Below the pieces are notes generated by a model. It saw only the letters and a list, made by a program, of their open reading frames with translations, made no database searches and was not told the DNA's origin. A program made the translations under genes and the position numbers. A stretch of DNA of 64,000 nt from Adenophora triphylla var. japonica. Its lineage: Eukaryota > Streptophyta > Magnoliopsida > Asterales > Campanulaceae. This document shows, one piece after another, positions 1 through 13,800 of this stretch (positions within the stretch are counted from its first letter, which is position 1; each line of letters begins with the position of its first letter). The DNA is taken from the NCBI GenBank assembly GCA_022495995.1, contig JAFEMH010002593.1, positions 248,001 through 312,000 on the forward strand. The letters run 5' to 3'.

Positions 1-1400
1 ATGAGAGAAAACTTCAATGCAAGGTCCAAATGCCCAAAACACCCGTTGAAACATGTGTAATTCACCGACAGGAGGAGGAGGATGAGTATACTCAACAATT
101 GTTCTGGGGTTGTATTTTTGGATGACTACTAGTACGTGGGGTAACCTTATATAAGATTCCTCCCAATCTCCAAAAACCTCTGTAATGCCCTTCTGTTTTT
201 CACACCATGCCTTCTTATACGTAATTTCCTTTCCAAATATACCACTGATGTGTGCAATAACAACTCCAACTTTGACATCTGAATCGGCCTTAATAAGACT
301 AACTACTTGTCGGTCAATAAACTTTGCATCTAGGTTGGGGTGATCTCGACTTTCTCCAGAATATAAGCAGCAATGAGGAGCCTTATACTTGGTCACTTCC
401 CAATAGCAAAACTTCCTCCTACTCACACGAACATAGAAATTTCATGGAAACAATTACCCATGTGTGAGTTGTGCTCTTTCTTACCCTGAAGCGGCGATTG
501 GTGCGAATATGGTACCTTTTTATATTAAATTGTGCATCGTTCTTGCTAGAAAAGCGTACCCCTTTAGCAATTTCATGTTTCTCTGGATCCCAAACTGGAA
601 AACTAGGTTCATTATGGTAATCAATGAAGCCTTCTTCTTGTCGAGCAGAACAACCAATATCACTGTAAAAAGGATAATCTGCTCTCTCATACCTTTGATT
701 TTTCGGCGCTTCATAATGAACCAAATGTGTTTCCACGTCATCATCAATCGACCCATTATCACCCTCTCTCAAATCGACATCAGAATCACTATTACCCTCA
801 TGATATTCATCATTATCATCGTCTAGCATTGCATCTACATCAGTGTCTTCTTCTTCTTCTTCATAATCTACATCATCTTCAGAATTATTGTCATTAACAG
901 GATCATTTTGGCATGCCCTATCATCATAATTTGGTGTTTGGGTTGATACAAGTGTTTGGGTACTTGGACCAACCTCTGCATCACGGTTACAACTTGGTGA
1001 ATACCCATGAATGGTCTCTTTGTGCAGTGTTTCAAACTCTGAATAACGTCGATATTTTCAATCAATTTTACAACCACATACAGCTGCAAATTACCCATCT
1101 CCCTAAATTTAGCTAAATGATCGAACATTATATTCATACACGCATCATCTTCAATAGGAAAGGAAAGTACTCACCAATCCCGCTATCAAAAGTATGAGGA
1201 CATCTATAAATTACTTTCAAATCATATTGAGACCGATCTAAGCCCGCCTTTTTATATAATTCATCAATCAACTCATTGTATCTCCATCGACAATTAGTCC
1301 TAATTGCACATTTTAGTCCTTTTTTAAAATTAGGATCATCAAATGGTTGTTTATCCTCACCTCCCCAATAGCACATGAAAATGATTGGACCCCCGTTCAT
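1..1400 (-). pseudogene. MuDR-type MULE transposase, N-terminal part, left-truncated and frameshifted
   Basis: Reading from 1400 down, the pieces give the order typical of plant MULE transposases. First comes an N-terminal segment (1134-1400). It is followed by an acidic linker (about 830-1060, runs of D and E), the MuDR DNA-binding domain (419-700, with EIAKGVRFSSKNDAQ and a following NRRFRVRKS block) and the segment before the DDE core (1-418, ending in RVFWAFGPCIE). The catalytic DDE region would lie left of the window. The reading frame changes near 1155-1165, where a single base appears to be missing, and again near 1060, so this copy cannot make one protein. Its function would have been cut-and-paste transposition in the nucleus. 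Family assignment is by motif recognition; the break positions are approximate. Confidence 0.82.
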
Positions 1401-1693
1401 CTTTAACCCTATATTACGAAATCAAAGTGTTAAAACTTATATAACAAAACCCTAACATTTATATCTATAAATATACTAAAACACAGTTAAAAGCTTAAAT
1501 TTTATATCTAAACACAAGTGAAAACAATGATTAAGATGATGTTAATTTACATTGATTCTTGATCTTCAACAATTCTGATGAAATTAAATGATGTGAGGAT
1601 TTGAGTTTTTTTTTTAGAGTAAGTATGAGGGTATATGAGAATGAGAATGAATCTGAATGTGGAAATCTTATCTACTTTAAAATTGTCATTTTA

Positions 1694-1849
1694 AACTCGC
1701 TACACCATGTAGCGAGTTCTGTGTGACCGGTCAAACTCTAATACAACTGATTAATTCAAACGCCTAACCCCTAATTAAACTTAACTCGCTACATGGTGTA
1801 GCGAGTTTCAACGGTAACATGTTGAACTCGATAAACCGTGTAGCGAGTT
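1694..1849. repeat. Three palindromes upstream of the MULE coding region
   Basis: Three copies of an inverted repeat with arms AACTCGCTAC and GTAGCGAGTT occur at 1694-1718, 1783-1807 and 1825-1849. The centre is ACCAT in the first copy and its complement ATGGT in the second; the third copy has changes in its left arm. They sit 300-450 bp upstream of the first MULE codon, where promoter or transposase-binding sequence would be expected. Role is inferred only from position. Confidence 0.75.
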
Positions 1850-2118
1850 CTAGAAAGTGGGACATTTTGGAAAATAGATTCAAACGTGAGTTATTTTGAT
1901 TTTTATATTTTTAAAATGAAATTATTTGAGAAAAAAGTCGTTGTAGGGGCGAGGCAGAAACTTTTTGAAATGAGGGCAAATATATTTTTACTCTTTACAT
2001 TATTTTGAAACACACAAGAGACAAATTTTAATAAATTGACTAGAGCCATCCTTTGCTTTTTATTAAAAACTAGCAGTACATCCGTGCGATGCACGAAAAT
2101 AGCATAGTTTATCTTAAA

Positions 2119-2406
2119 TCAAAATTAGTACAACAATTTATATAATCAAATACCAATTAAAATTAAAAAATATAATATGAAATAGTGATATTTAACATAA
2201 GTATACGAAAGTAAATAACAAAGAAAACAACAGCAAATACGATTATGTAAACAATTTTCCTAATCAAAATTAGTACAACAATATATCTAATTAAATACCG
2301 ATTAAAGTTAAATAATGCAATATGATATAGTGATATTTAACGTAAATAGAGGAGAAATAACATGGAGAACAACAAAGAATATTATTATGTAAACAATTTT
2401 CCTTAA
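2119..2406. repeat. Two-copy tandem repeat, about 144 bp
   Basis: 2119-2263 and 2264-2406 are imperfect head-to-tail copies. Both start TCAAAATTAGTACAACAAT and end with a TATGTAAACAATTTTCCT block. No coding potential is visible. Just before it, around 2069-2098, is a short CCGTGCGATGCACG-type motif seen in many plant repeats. Confidence 0.75.
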
Positions 2407-2639
2407 CCAAATAACATCTTTAACACTATAAGATGAGATTATACAATTGAATGTCACTAACGTACTACGTAACATACACACTTCCTACAACTAACTTCAT
2501 TTAACAAATGACGAATCATTTACATAAAATGATATATCTGATATTTCGTTACTACATCATGTCAAACATTATATGCATCCAATGACATACATATTCATCC
2601 ACACTTGAATCAAAAATACTTAAAAACATTAAATACATA

Positions 2640-2921
2640 CTCCCTCCGTCCCGGTTCACTTGGCACCAAAATGAATGGCACAATAACTAAGAAAAAAGAA
2701 TAAAATAAAAGAAATGTGTGGTAGAAAATGAAGAGAGAGAATGAGTGGGGTAAATAGTAGTGTTGGTTGAATAAATTGAGTGGTGGAAAATGAAGAGAGA
2801 GAATGAGTGGTGGGGTAGAGTGAATATAAAATTATAAAAAATTTGCCATTTTGGGTAGTGCCAAGTGAAGTGGGATGGACCAAAATGGAAATTAGTGCCA
2901 AGTGAAGTGGGACGGAGGGAG
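2640..2921. mobile_element. Stowaway MITE
   Basis: The element opens with CTCCCTCCGTCCCGG and closes with the inverted GGGACGGAGGGAG. It is flanked by TA on both sides (2638-2639 and 2922-2923), the Stowaway (Tc1/mariner) target-site duplication. Length is 282 bp. Long inner inverted repeats (CACTTGGCAC against GTGCCAAGTG) support a foldback element. It encodes nothing. Confidence 0.92.
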
Positions 2922-5900
2922 TATATATTAAACTAATTCGTATTAGTTTAGAAATAATAAACGGAAAATGGAACCCAATTTTTTTAGACAACCGAAAACC
3001 GCAATTTTCTCATCTCCAGTAAACACCAATTTTTATTTCGTAAATTAAAAGTTTTAATTTTTTTTGTAACATATTCAAAATATTATAACTTTATCCCTAT
3101 ATTGAAAAAAAAAAATTATGGCTAAATCTAATAATGGCTTAAATAATTAAATAAATAAAGTTTTCTTTTAAATGATTGCAACTCTATATATGGAGAGATG
3201 TTAATAAAAAGAAGGTGAAAATATTAAATTGTTAACTTCACATCTCTCCCCCTTCCATACCACCACCCCCACCCACTTATCACAAATTCATCTATTTCCC
3301 TAAAATTTGCAAATGCGTCTCTCATCTATATTGCTGAAAAATTATATCCACTTTTAGTAAACAATTTTTTTTAACAAACGACAAATCAACTGCATTCACA
3401 ATAACATAATAGACGACACTATACAAACGTTGAAAGCTCAACTCAAACATCAATAATAGTTCTATCTTTTAACTTACAACAAAGATTACTACAATCAATT
3501 AAAGGAAAAAAAACATCACCTAATAGACTTTATCTTCTTCATATATGTACAGAGTAATATCATTTCAGCACTTAAATATTTCATATCTCGTCCCCACTTA
3601 ATCAATTATAAATACATAATTATCTTAATCATTTGAAAAGAAAAATATATTATGTATAAATCTAATAGTGACTTAAATAAATAAATAAATAAATAAGTAA
3701 ATATTTTTTTATTTTGAATGATTGAAACACTATATATGTAGAGATATTTAATTTCAACTCTATATATATATGTCAAATTTCAGAAAAACATCTTCCCATC
3801 AATGTAACAACCAAATAATTAATTTTGTAAACAAAAAAATTAATATCATTTATTAGTATACGAACAATAGTAATAATAAATAAATATCATATTTATTTAC
3901 ATTAACTCATCATGAACATAAGTATTGTATTCATTTCCAATTTAACTTATTTAATTTTAGAAAGAAAAATCATAATCTTAAAAAAACTAACAATTGTGTT
4001 AAATGAAATTTTTTTCCCCAAACAATCTACTCCTTCATCAAGCCCAACCCACTTCTTCCTCTCTCTCTCTCTTAAAATACCAATTAATACTATCTTTATT
4101 TTTTAAAATATTGACATGCACTTCAGTAAAAAATTTAAAAATAATGCCCACCTTTCCCAATATTGGTCTTTATAAATAATATTTTTTTTCAAACGGATAG
4201 TAGAATAATTTTATTTTATATTCTTTATTTTTATTTTATATTCTTTAATTTTATGATTAGTGTAATAATTATTATTACTATCAATATCATTTATAATTAA
4301 AAAAATACTTATTATTACTATCAATATCATTTATAATTAAAAAAAAAAGTCACACTTAATTAATTTTATCTTAAAGTATATTGAAATTTTTTTTAAAAAA
4401 AATTACAAAGTTAATTAGGAAATTTATATTTAAAAAATAGGGTTTTTTTCCCTGTGTCCGAATCAAATGAAAAAAGTCTTTATTTGTAGAGAAAAAAAAT
4501 TATGAATTTTGGTGTAATTTTTTTTTAAATTAATTTAATACAAAATAATTGAGGTCAAAGATATCTTTCAATAAAAAATAAATAAAATCCACATAGTAGG
4601 CTATTCTCTCCGAAAGTATGCATGCAAACCTTTTTAAATCTCTAAAACGAATGTTCAATAATTTTTTAAATTTGCTATTTAATTAAGAGAAAATCTAATT
4701 TTTTTTATATTTATTTTAAAATAGAGAGAGTAAAAATAAAGACTTGCTCGAAGAAATTGAAGCTTATAAAATAGAATCACATATCACCTTTTATAATTTT
4801 CTAAAATATTTTTTCACTTTCTTTTTAACCAATCTTTTTCTCTCTCCCCTATACTAATTGGGTAATAGTAATGACACAAAATAATTACAAAAATTTGCTT
4901 ACAAAATCGTAAATGTAATAATTTTATTATTGTTTTTAATTAGAGTGTATTGAGTCCATTACAGATGCTATCATAAATATCGTCAATTAATTTTGTTAGC
5001 AAGATTTTGTGGACAACTTTCAATCTGTCACCCAAAAATCCCAAATCAGCTTCAAATAAATTATCTTCACATTTAATGATACTTTTTACTTCCAACAAAA
5101 AGAGAAATTTAACTTCTTTCTCATAGTCAGCCCATCACCCCTAAATTATGTCTATAAATTAAAAAAATAGAGTCATGGCTCCATTCCCCCATTTAGTTTT
5201 CTCGGTTTATCGATTTTCAAATTAAAAAATCACTTTTTAAAAAAAAAAAATTATTTATATTCGTAACCATTTTTTAAAATTAATGCACCATTTTAAAAAT
5301 TATTATTCTATATTTAAATTTTATTTAATTTTATGATAACAAAACATTGAATGAAGTTACAAAATAAAAAAACAAAATACTCTATTTCTATTAAAAAAAA
5401 ATATGTCATCATAAGGCATGCACTTATCACCATATTAGTTGTATGACTTTTATTGAAAAGAGCAGTTAAATACCTTACCTTTTTTTTTTCAATTAAACTA
5501 TCTTCTTGCTTCAAACAAATAAATAAACGAATAAATCTCAATCATCATATTTGCTTAAATTTGAAATCCTGAATATTTTTCTTTTACTTTTTCAATCATT
5601 CATATTTATTTTTTGAAAGTAAAAAATTCATATACTTTTTTTTTGAAAAAAAAAAAGGATTATTATTTATAGTAGTAGCGGTATTTTTTTTAAAAGCATA
5701 ATGAGATTTTCAACTATTAAGCCTAATAATCCGGATCTATAAGCCAACAAACATGCATTAATAATAATTACTATATAACATAATGAATTTATTTTTTAAA
5801 TAAAAAGTACACAATTTTTGCCTCCAAGACTTTCCTTACCCCCCCCCGGGCCCTCCATATAGTCACCTATATTATCTCCACATTCTTCAATTTTTTATTT

Positions 5901-5998
5901 TTTATTTTAAATAAAATCTTCTTCTTTTTTTGACAAAAGTAAAATAAAAAAAATGTCTAACTAATGATCATCTATCTCGAAAACATAAAAAAAGTAGT
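2922..5998. other. AT-rich intergenic DNA without a recognisable gene
   Basis: Many A and T runs and short tandem AAAT units. A roughly 105-120-bp imperfect direct repeat occurs at about 3102-3205 and 3634-3752. Short open frames here have biased AT-driven composition and match no family I recognise. Confidence 0.6.
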
Positions 5999-6169
5999 TA
6001 TAATCTAAATATATATATTCTTAAATTTTAGACTAAAAGTGAACAAAACAAATTGAATATCCACATCTAAATTTATAAATTATCGTTAATACAAAAAAAA
6101 CTGTTATTAATTAATAATTAGAAAATAATAAATTTAGTCTAAAATTTAAGAATATATATTTAGATTATA
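5999..6169. repeat. Inverted repeat, about 38-bp arms
   Basis: 5999-6037 and 6133-6169 are reverse complements apart from one extra TA unit in the left arm, separated by about 95 bp. A second shorter inverted pair (about 11 bp) joins 6172-6182 with 6249-6259. It could be a degraded foldback element; no target-site duplication was recognised. Confidence 0.7.
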
Positions 6170-7056
6170 ACTGTTTAATGAGTTTATTAGACTAAAAATG
6201 AGGTATTTTTTTCCAATTTTTCTGAATTAAAAACAATAAATTTTAAAGCTCATTAAACAATTATTTTTTTAAAGAAATAATTAGAAAACATTCAAATGTT
6301 GCAACCTAGTCTAGACACCTAGTGTTGATTAATTAATGAAAAAGAAAAAAAAATTGCACATTTCCAAAAGTTTTCAAAGAGTGTGAGTAGTATAGATCAT
6401 TTTTCCACTTTCTCTCCACCCATGTTCCAAAACCATTTGCCAAAATCATTTGCTAAAACCATGTGTTGAATCAATTTCCATTTTTAACCCCTTGATAGTG
6501 ACATTTTGGGCTTCAAATTTCCATTTTGGCCACTTTCTTGCTTTTAATATAGAACAACGAAAGAAATTATTGGGGACGAAATGGAGTTTTTGTTTGAGGC
6601 GTATATCATGCATTATTATTATTTGATACAAAATCAAAGTAAAAATAGTTTTTGTTATGGGAGGAAGGAAGGAATTACATACTATTCTCTACAACACCAA
6701 AAGAGTAGGTAACCCAGTGCATACGGACGGTTCCGGTACTTCCACATTTCACCCTTTTTCAATCTATGGTTAGTATTAATTTGATATTTTGTGGGTCCCA
6801 CTTCTACTGAAATATACATGGCCGCCCCCCTCAAATCAGTGCCATGTGTCTGCTTCCCATCAGCCCTCGCATAAGGGGAGGAGCAAAACTCTCGCAGGCG
6901 CAGTACCAAATCCGTAACCCAGTAGCATTACAATGATATGTTCAGTAGGCAAATGTGTGAAAAGTTGAGAGGAATTCAAATGTGTTCTCATCCTATTGCA
7001 GTTGTTGGCTTTGATCAACTTCCTCACACGTATCCTTTACAAAAAAAAAAAAAACT
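6170..7056. other. Non-coding; 3' flank of the Agenet gene
   Basis: This lies just downstream of the stop codon of the minus-strand Agenet gene, so the part nearest 7056 is probably its 3' untranslated region. The open frame on the minus strand at about 6682-6909 has no motif I recognise. No clear polyadenylation signal was fixed. Confidence 0.4.
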
Positions 7057-7844
7057 TTAATCCGGTGTGTTTGATGCATGGTGTTCTACAAATCTCCAGG
7101 CAGATCTCGACTCGTTAGACATGGAAGTTCCCTTCTCCAAAATGGCTTTAATCCACTTGATCTTGTTTGCAAGTTCCTCCAAATCCATAATTGCTGCATC
7201 TAAAGTGTTTGATTCCATCGAGTTTAATGGTACCTCAAACAGTTCCTTTGTAGAAACACTTCCGCTAGTTTCAGCAACAGCATCATCTCTGACATGTGGG
7301 GTCGAAATACTGTCTAATGAACTAGCAGCTTTTCCACTAGCACTTTCTCCAGCATCCAAGTCCATATTTTCTACTGGCACGTCCTCAGAGACAATAGTTT
7401 TCAAGGGTTTTAGTGGGGCCCCACTTCTAACTGGACTTGGTAACGAGCTAGCTGAGACAAGAGAAGATAATTCCCCAACATCCAAATCCAAGTCCATATT
7501 TGTTACTGGAACTTCCTCAGAGACAGCAGTGTTCAAGGGTTTTAGTGGGGCCCCTCTTCTTGTTTTAAATTTACCTGAACTAGGTAATGAGTTAGCTGAT
7601 ACATGAGAAGATAATTCCCCAACATCCAAGTCCATACTTGTTACTGGAACGTCCTCAGAGATGGTAGAGTTCAAGGGTTTTAGTGGGGCCCCTCTTCTTG
7701 CTTTTAATTTACGTGGACTTCGCGATGAGTTGGCTGATAAATGAGAAGAAATAGATGTATTCAAAGGTGATCGAACTGCAGCTTGAAAAACCCTTGGGCC
7801 TTCATCAGTGACTGGGATTTTCAAGTTTGAAACAGCTGCATCAT
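7057..7844 (-). CDS. Agenet gene exon 6 (repeats and C-terminal module)
   Basis: 788 nt from a CTTGGCAG acceptor to the TAA stop at 7057-7059. It carries the triplicated segment and the C-terminal helical module. It is the largest exon and the least conserved part of the protein apart from the last 45 residues. Confidence 0.85.
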
Positions 7845-10800
7845 CTGCCAAGCAGAAGAGGTCAGCTTAATTAGCAATAACAACTAATAGTAATTATTCC
7901 TCAATGATTGCTAAGCTTTAACTTAAAATTGTCAAGAAATCTCCTCACAAGATGATGTTGAAAACAAATTGATGACTCTATAGGAATTTATTCATGTTTA
8001 AAATATAGGTCAAATATGCAGTGATGTGCACACTAATTGATTCATTAAGACGAGATAGATAAGAATGATTCAGATTAGATATGGAAAACAAAGATAAATC
8101 TTGAGCACCGGAATATATAACCAAACAGAATTACTCCGTATTTGAGTTTCAGATAAGCAAGGACCACCTCCCTATATTGTTTTGGTCCATTTCCACTAAG
8201 TAGTTTTATTTCATTCTAATGTCTTGTGACCAGGATCAGCCACGAGAGGAATAAGATAAACTCTGGCAGTGCAATGTATTTGCGACTTAATGGCCCCTTC
8301 AACCATAGATAATCTCAAGGGCCTTCAGTTAGTCTTCACCATAACCACTTTCGGGAACAGAATGGCTTTCCTTACCTAAATTTGTGCCTCAAAACTATTA
8401 CAGGTAGTGTGTGACTTGGGGGGGGGGGGGATGTTTCTATCTTTGTGGTGCTTCATAGGGTTCAGCTTGATTTTAATATACAGTGAGACTGGAGAATTAC
8501 TTCTAATGATAGAAGTGTATAGGGGTGAGAACGCTTAGGGGCAGTGTACTTAAACCATGGAAATTTAAAAATGACTGGTATCCACTCATAAAATGACAAA
8601 ATTAGCCATAAGTGCGGATGAAATAAGAGATTTTGTACAGTAAAGATCTGCAAGAATTAAGGCAGCATGAATGAAGATCAGGAATACTATATTGCATGGC
8701 CGTGCAAGATGTAAAGAACCAGAAGGAAAAAATGGTCAGCAATAACAAATAAGGAAAATGATCAGGTATCGTTCAATACAAGTTTCATTATATATATCAC
8801 TTATAATAACCACATTTTATTTTATTTTTGGTGGGTGGGGGGAGAAACAAAAAGAGAGAAGAGATATTGTGTAAATGAAGATGTAAGTTAATAAAGGTTC
8901 CTGGAATATAGCAGATAAATATTCAGTGGCAACGGACTCACCTTGTTTCGTTGGATAAAAAAGCCGAGCACAGCTAGAAATTCCACCTTTCTGTAATGCA
9001 TAGCAAGGAAAATTGAGTACTGATTGGTGAACACATGTTATCTAATCTTTGAACAACTGAGAATCTATCAGAACTGACACAATGGAATAACACACCCAAA
9101 CTACAAGAAAACAGAGAAAGTAACAGATAGATTGTATATATGGCGCAGGAGATTTTACAGGTATTCAAACACTGCATCTAATACCAAAGATCAATGTTTT
9201 AGACAAGGAAGATATTCTAATTACATTTTCCTAGTATACTTTCTTTTTAAAACCAATTCTAAACAATCAACATAAGGAGGCATAAAATTTAAAAGGAAAA
9301 GAAAATTTGTAATTTATTCAAAAATTAAAGTGGAAATGAAATCCACCAAAATGGCAACATTTGAGACATACTAGAAAGAACCAACAGAGTAGCAGTACAA
9401 CACCAATCACCCTTACTCCAAAAAGAAGCTCAACATTGGCTTATGGCAAATCATTACCAAAACGAAGTCTTGCACACAAAAATAACCAATTTCACTGTTT
9501 TCAAATTGACATTCTATAGACAGCAAGTATCAGTACAAGTCTTTGAGCTGTAAAGAAGAACTAATTATAAATTACTCCCTCCGTCCCTAAATGAATGTCT
9601 ATTTTTCCATGAAAATTATCCCAGAATGAATGTCAAATTTTTTGGGAAGTTACTAAATCATCCCTAATCATACAAGAATTTCTAATTCTACTTATACTCA
9701 TAATGCAATATTTTGAAACTATTAAGGGTTTTTATGTACTAATGTTGCTGAAATGATTAAATTTAACCTTTTTGCAAATGTGCCTGAAAGTAAAATATTG
9801 GACACTCATTTAGGGATCGAGGGAGTACAAAACATATAAATAGTCAAAGTTGTCGAAAAAGAAATTATTTATAGAGGGATTATTCATTGTGATTATATAT
9901 TAAAAATCGGATTGTATACAACAACAACAACAAAGCCTTAGTCCCAAAATAATTTGGGGTCGGCTAACATGAATCCTCATATGTTATCGTGAAAAAAATA
10001 AAAAATAAAAAAATAAAAAAATAAAAAATAAAAAAATAAAATAAAATAAAACAAAATAAAACAAAATAAAATAAAATATAAAAAAAAATAAAAAATAAAA
10101 AATCAACCCCCCACTTGGATTTTTGCCCTCCACTCCGGCCTCTTCAACACCATACTTTCATCCACTCCAAGTAAATTCATATCATTTTCAATTACTCTAA
10201 TCCAAGTTTGTTTGGGTCTTCCCCTACCCCTCGCCATTTTATCATTTCTCCACTGTTCCGGCCTCCTAACCGGTGCATCACTCGGTCTCCTTCTCATATG
10301 TCCAAACCACCGTAGACGATTTTCCCTCATTTTATCCTCAATAGGCGCAACTCCTACTTTACCTCTGATCACCTCATTCCCCAATCGATCCTTTCTTGTA
10401 TGACCGCACATCCATCGAAGCATACGCATCTCCGCCACATTCATCTTATGCACGTGACACTGTTTCACGGCCCAACATTCGGTGCCGTAAAGCAATGCCG
10501 GCCTAATTGCCGTCTTTAATCTATTGGGCATGCCGCGATCACATAGAAACCCTGTAACACTCTTCCACTTCAACCAACCTGCTTTAATCCTATGAGCCAC
10601 ATCTCCATCTAATTCTCCATCCTTTTGGATAATGGATCCAAGATAGCGAAAAAACTCAGAAGCTTGGATAATATTTCCATCAAATGTGACCGCCCCTGCC
10701 TCCCTACTTCCAACTCTGCTAAACTTACACTCCAAATATTCAGTCTTGCTTCTGCTTAATCGAAAACCTCGAGATTCCAAGGTGTGTCTCCACAACTCTA

Positions 10801-13800
10801 ATTTACTTTCAACACCCTCTCTTGTCTCATCAATCAGCACAATATCATCTGCGAACAGCATACACTTTGGTATATCATCTTGGACTGACCTCGTCAATTC
10901 GTCCATTATCAAAGCAAAAAGAAAGGGGCTAAGTGCGGAACCTTGATGCACTCCAATCTTTATAGGGAACTCTCCAGTCTTCCCAACACTAGTCTGTACA
11001 CAAGTACTAACTCCATTATACATGTCCTTAATAATATCAATATATTTCGTTGAAACACCCTTCTTTGCTAATGCCCACCAAAGTACCTCTCTTGGCACTT
11101 TATCATACGCCTTCTCCAAATCAATGAAAACCATATGCAAATCTTTCTTTTGATCCCGATATTTCTCCATGGTTTGTCTCATAAGATATATTGCCTCCAT
11201 AGTCGATCTTCCTGGCATAAACCCAAATTGGTTATCCGAAATATCCACAATTTTTCTCAGCCTTTGTGCAATTACTCTTTTCCAAAGTTTCATAGTATGG
11301 CTCATTAGTTTGATCCCCCGATAGTTGGCACAATCTTGGACATCACCTTTATTCTTATACAAAGGGATCAGAGTACTCTTCCGCCACTCCAATGGCATTG
11401 TGTTAACTCTCCATATCTTGTTAAATAGCGTTGTTAACCAATCTACTCCCCTCTCCCCGAAACATCTCCAAACCTCAATTGGTATACCATCCGGTCCAAC
11501 GGCTTTCTTCAATCTCATCTTTTTTATTGCCATTTCCACTTCACTCTTTCGAATTCTCCGCATAAAATCTCGATTAATCATACTCGAAGAGATATTTAAA
11601 TCTCCAACATCCTGCTCTTGACCGCCATTGAACAAGTTATCAAAGTACGAACTCAATCTATCTTTTATCTCTTTATCCCCGACTAAAACTCTTTGGTCTA
11701 CATCCTTCACACATTTAACCGTCCCAATATCTCGTGTCCTCTTATCCCTCATACGAGCGAGTCTGTAGATGTCCTTTTCCCCTTCTTTTGTATCCAACTT
11801 ATCATAAAGTTTCTGATTCACCTTTGCTCTTGCGTCTCTTACTGCTTTCTTAGCATCTCTTCTAGCTTCCTTATACTTCTCATAGTTCTCGTCGCTCCTA
11901 CATTTCCCCAATAATTTGTAGCATTCTCGCTTGCCCTTTATTGCTTGTTTTACTTCCTCGTTCCACCATGATGTGTCCTTACTTGGTGGCCCATTTCCTC
12001 TAGATTCTCCAAGGACTTCTTTCGCCACCTCCTTTATGGTATGTACCATCTTAGTTCAAGTCGAATCTATATCCATATCCTCCATATTATCCGCCCAAAT
12101 ACCGGTATCGACCATCTTAGCTACAAATTTCGGTTGATTTTCCCCTTGAAGTCTCCACCACTTGATTCTAGGGTCTACCTGTGATTTTCTCTTCCTCGAA
12201 ATTCTCTTACTTCGAAAATCAAGTACCACCGCCTATGTTGAGTTCTTTGTGCTCTCACCCGAACAACCTTGCAATCTGTATAACTCTTTCTACAAGTATT
12301 TCTTACTAAGAAGAAGTCAATCGACTCGCATTACCTCCACTCCTATAGGACACCAAGTGAGATTCTCTCTTCTTGAACTAAGTGTTCATTATACTCAAGT
12401 CATATGCCAACGCAAAGTCCAGGATACTATTTCTGCTTCATTCCTCTCTCCAAAACCAAAACCTCCATGTATGCTCTCAAAGCCACGTCGACTAGACCCC
12501 ACACGTCCGTTTCGGATCACCACCAATCACTAATTTCTCACCACTAGGTACTCGTTGCACTACCTCCTCCAAATCTTCCCAGAACACTTGTTTAATAGAT
12601 GCATCCAACCCTACTTGTGGTGCATAGGCGGAAATAATAGTTATAATCTCATCACGTATCACCAGTTTAATGCCCATAATTCGATCACTCTTCCTGTACA
12701 CTTCCACCACATCATTAATATACTCCTTATCAATAATGATACCCACTCCATTTCTACCCTTATCCTTTCCTGAGTACCAAAGCTTAAAACCCCAAGGCGA
12801 TATTTCTTTTGCTTTCTCTCCAACCCACTTAGTTTCCTGTAGACACATTATGTGAATCTTCCTCCTCCTCATAACTTCCACCACCTCTGCTGATCTCCCT
12901 GTCAATGATCCAATGTTCCAAGTTCCAAAGCGCATCAGCTGCCACTTACACCTACCATGGACTAGCTTCTTTACCCGCACTCGTCCGCAATGCGGGAACC
13001 CTTGCATATTTGACACCACTCCCGTGCGAAGAGATGGCGCGTCGCTTCCGGGCGACGACCTAGCAACCTTTGCATACTTGTCACTACACCCAGGGGACTA
13101 GTTTGATTGTGATGCTGGGTAAGAAGTTGCAATGCACAATATTTGGTCAAAAGTGAAGGCAATACAAACTGATGATGCATTTATTTATTGGTTTATCTGA
13201 CTCTAACGTTAAGCATGCTCGTTAGGTGAAAAAGTCGGGTCCATGAATATATGGTGAACAAAACATTGAATTGCCGTGACCAACTTCCAAAACCTGTTCC
13301 ATTACAAACATCAACACCGTACATGAACTAGCACAGATACTTTCGAACAAACATGGTTTCAATAAATTTTAAGAAAGTAAAAATGAAATGCGGCAATATC
13401 ATAAATTTTCAATGAAATATCCATAGGGAAATAGTGAAGAAAGAGTATGCAAGGGGATGGACAAGGTATCTACCAGAGTAGGGACTGTCCAGCCAACTTT
13501 AGGTGACCAATCTAACGATGGGCGTAAATCTTTGCAAAACGCGTCATAAGATTTGCCTTCTCCTGCTGGGGGCATTGGCAACTCGATCTAGAAAAAATGA
13601 GAACGTACATTTTTAAGTTATGAAATAAATAAATAAATCAAAGGGGAAAGAAGAAGGACCAGTCAAAATAAATGCTTTTGGTATAGATTAAACAGACACA
13701 ACAATAGTGACCCTTATTATTTGTTCATCCTCATTAAAAAAATACAATAGAAAATAAAAAAAAAATCATAAAAAGGCATTTTATAGTATATTTTTTTTTA

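Larger units (their letters stand above)
9918..13103 (-). mobile_element. RTE-clade non-LTR retrotransposon (LINE) in Agenet intron 4
   Basis: A minus-strand LINE of about 3.2 kb with an AP-endonuclease frame, a reverse-transcriptase frame and the typical plant RTE 3' end. Read on the minus strand, the end is GGGACTAAGGCTTTG followed by (TTG)n at 9918-9933. The A/T-rich tract at about 9990-10103 lies between the RT stop and the tail. The 5' limit near 13103 is estimated; a possible short GATTGT duplication flanks both ends but is weak. The element lies antisense to nothing: it has the same orientation as the host gene and is contained wholly in an intron. Confidence 0.85.

Noticed and set aside
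2069..2098. CCGTGCGATGCACG motif as a transposon end
   Set aside because: The motif is common in plant repeats, but no partner end or target duplication was found.
6682..6909. 75-codon minus-strand open frame downstream of the Agenet gene
   Set aside because: No motif recognised and it lies in the likely 3' untranslated region.
8418..8430. Run of 13 G
   Set aside because: A homopolymer inside an intron; likely slippage and prone to sequencing error.
9905..13110. GATTGT as the RTE LINE target-site duplication
   Set aside because: Only six bases match and the 5' end is uncertain; too weak to call.
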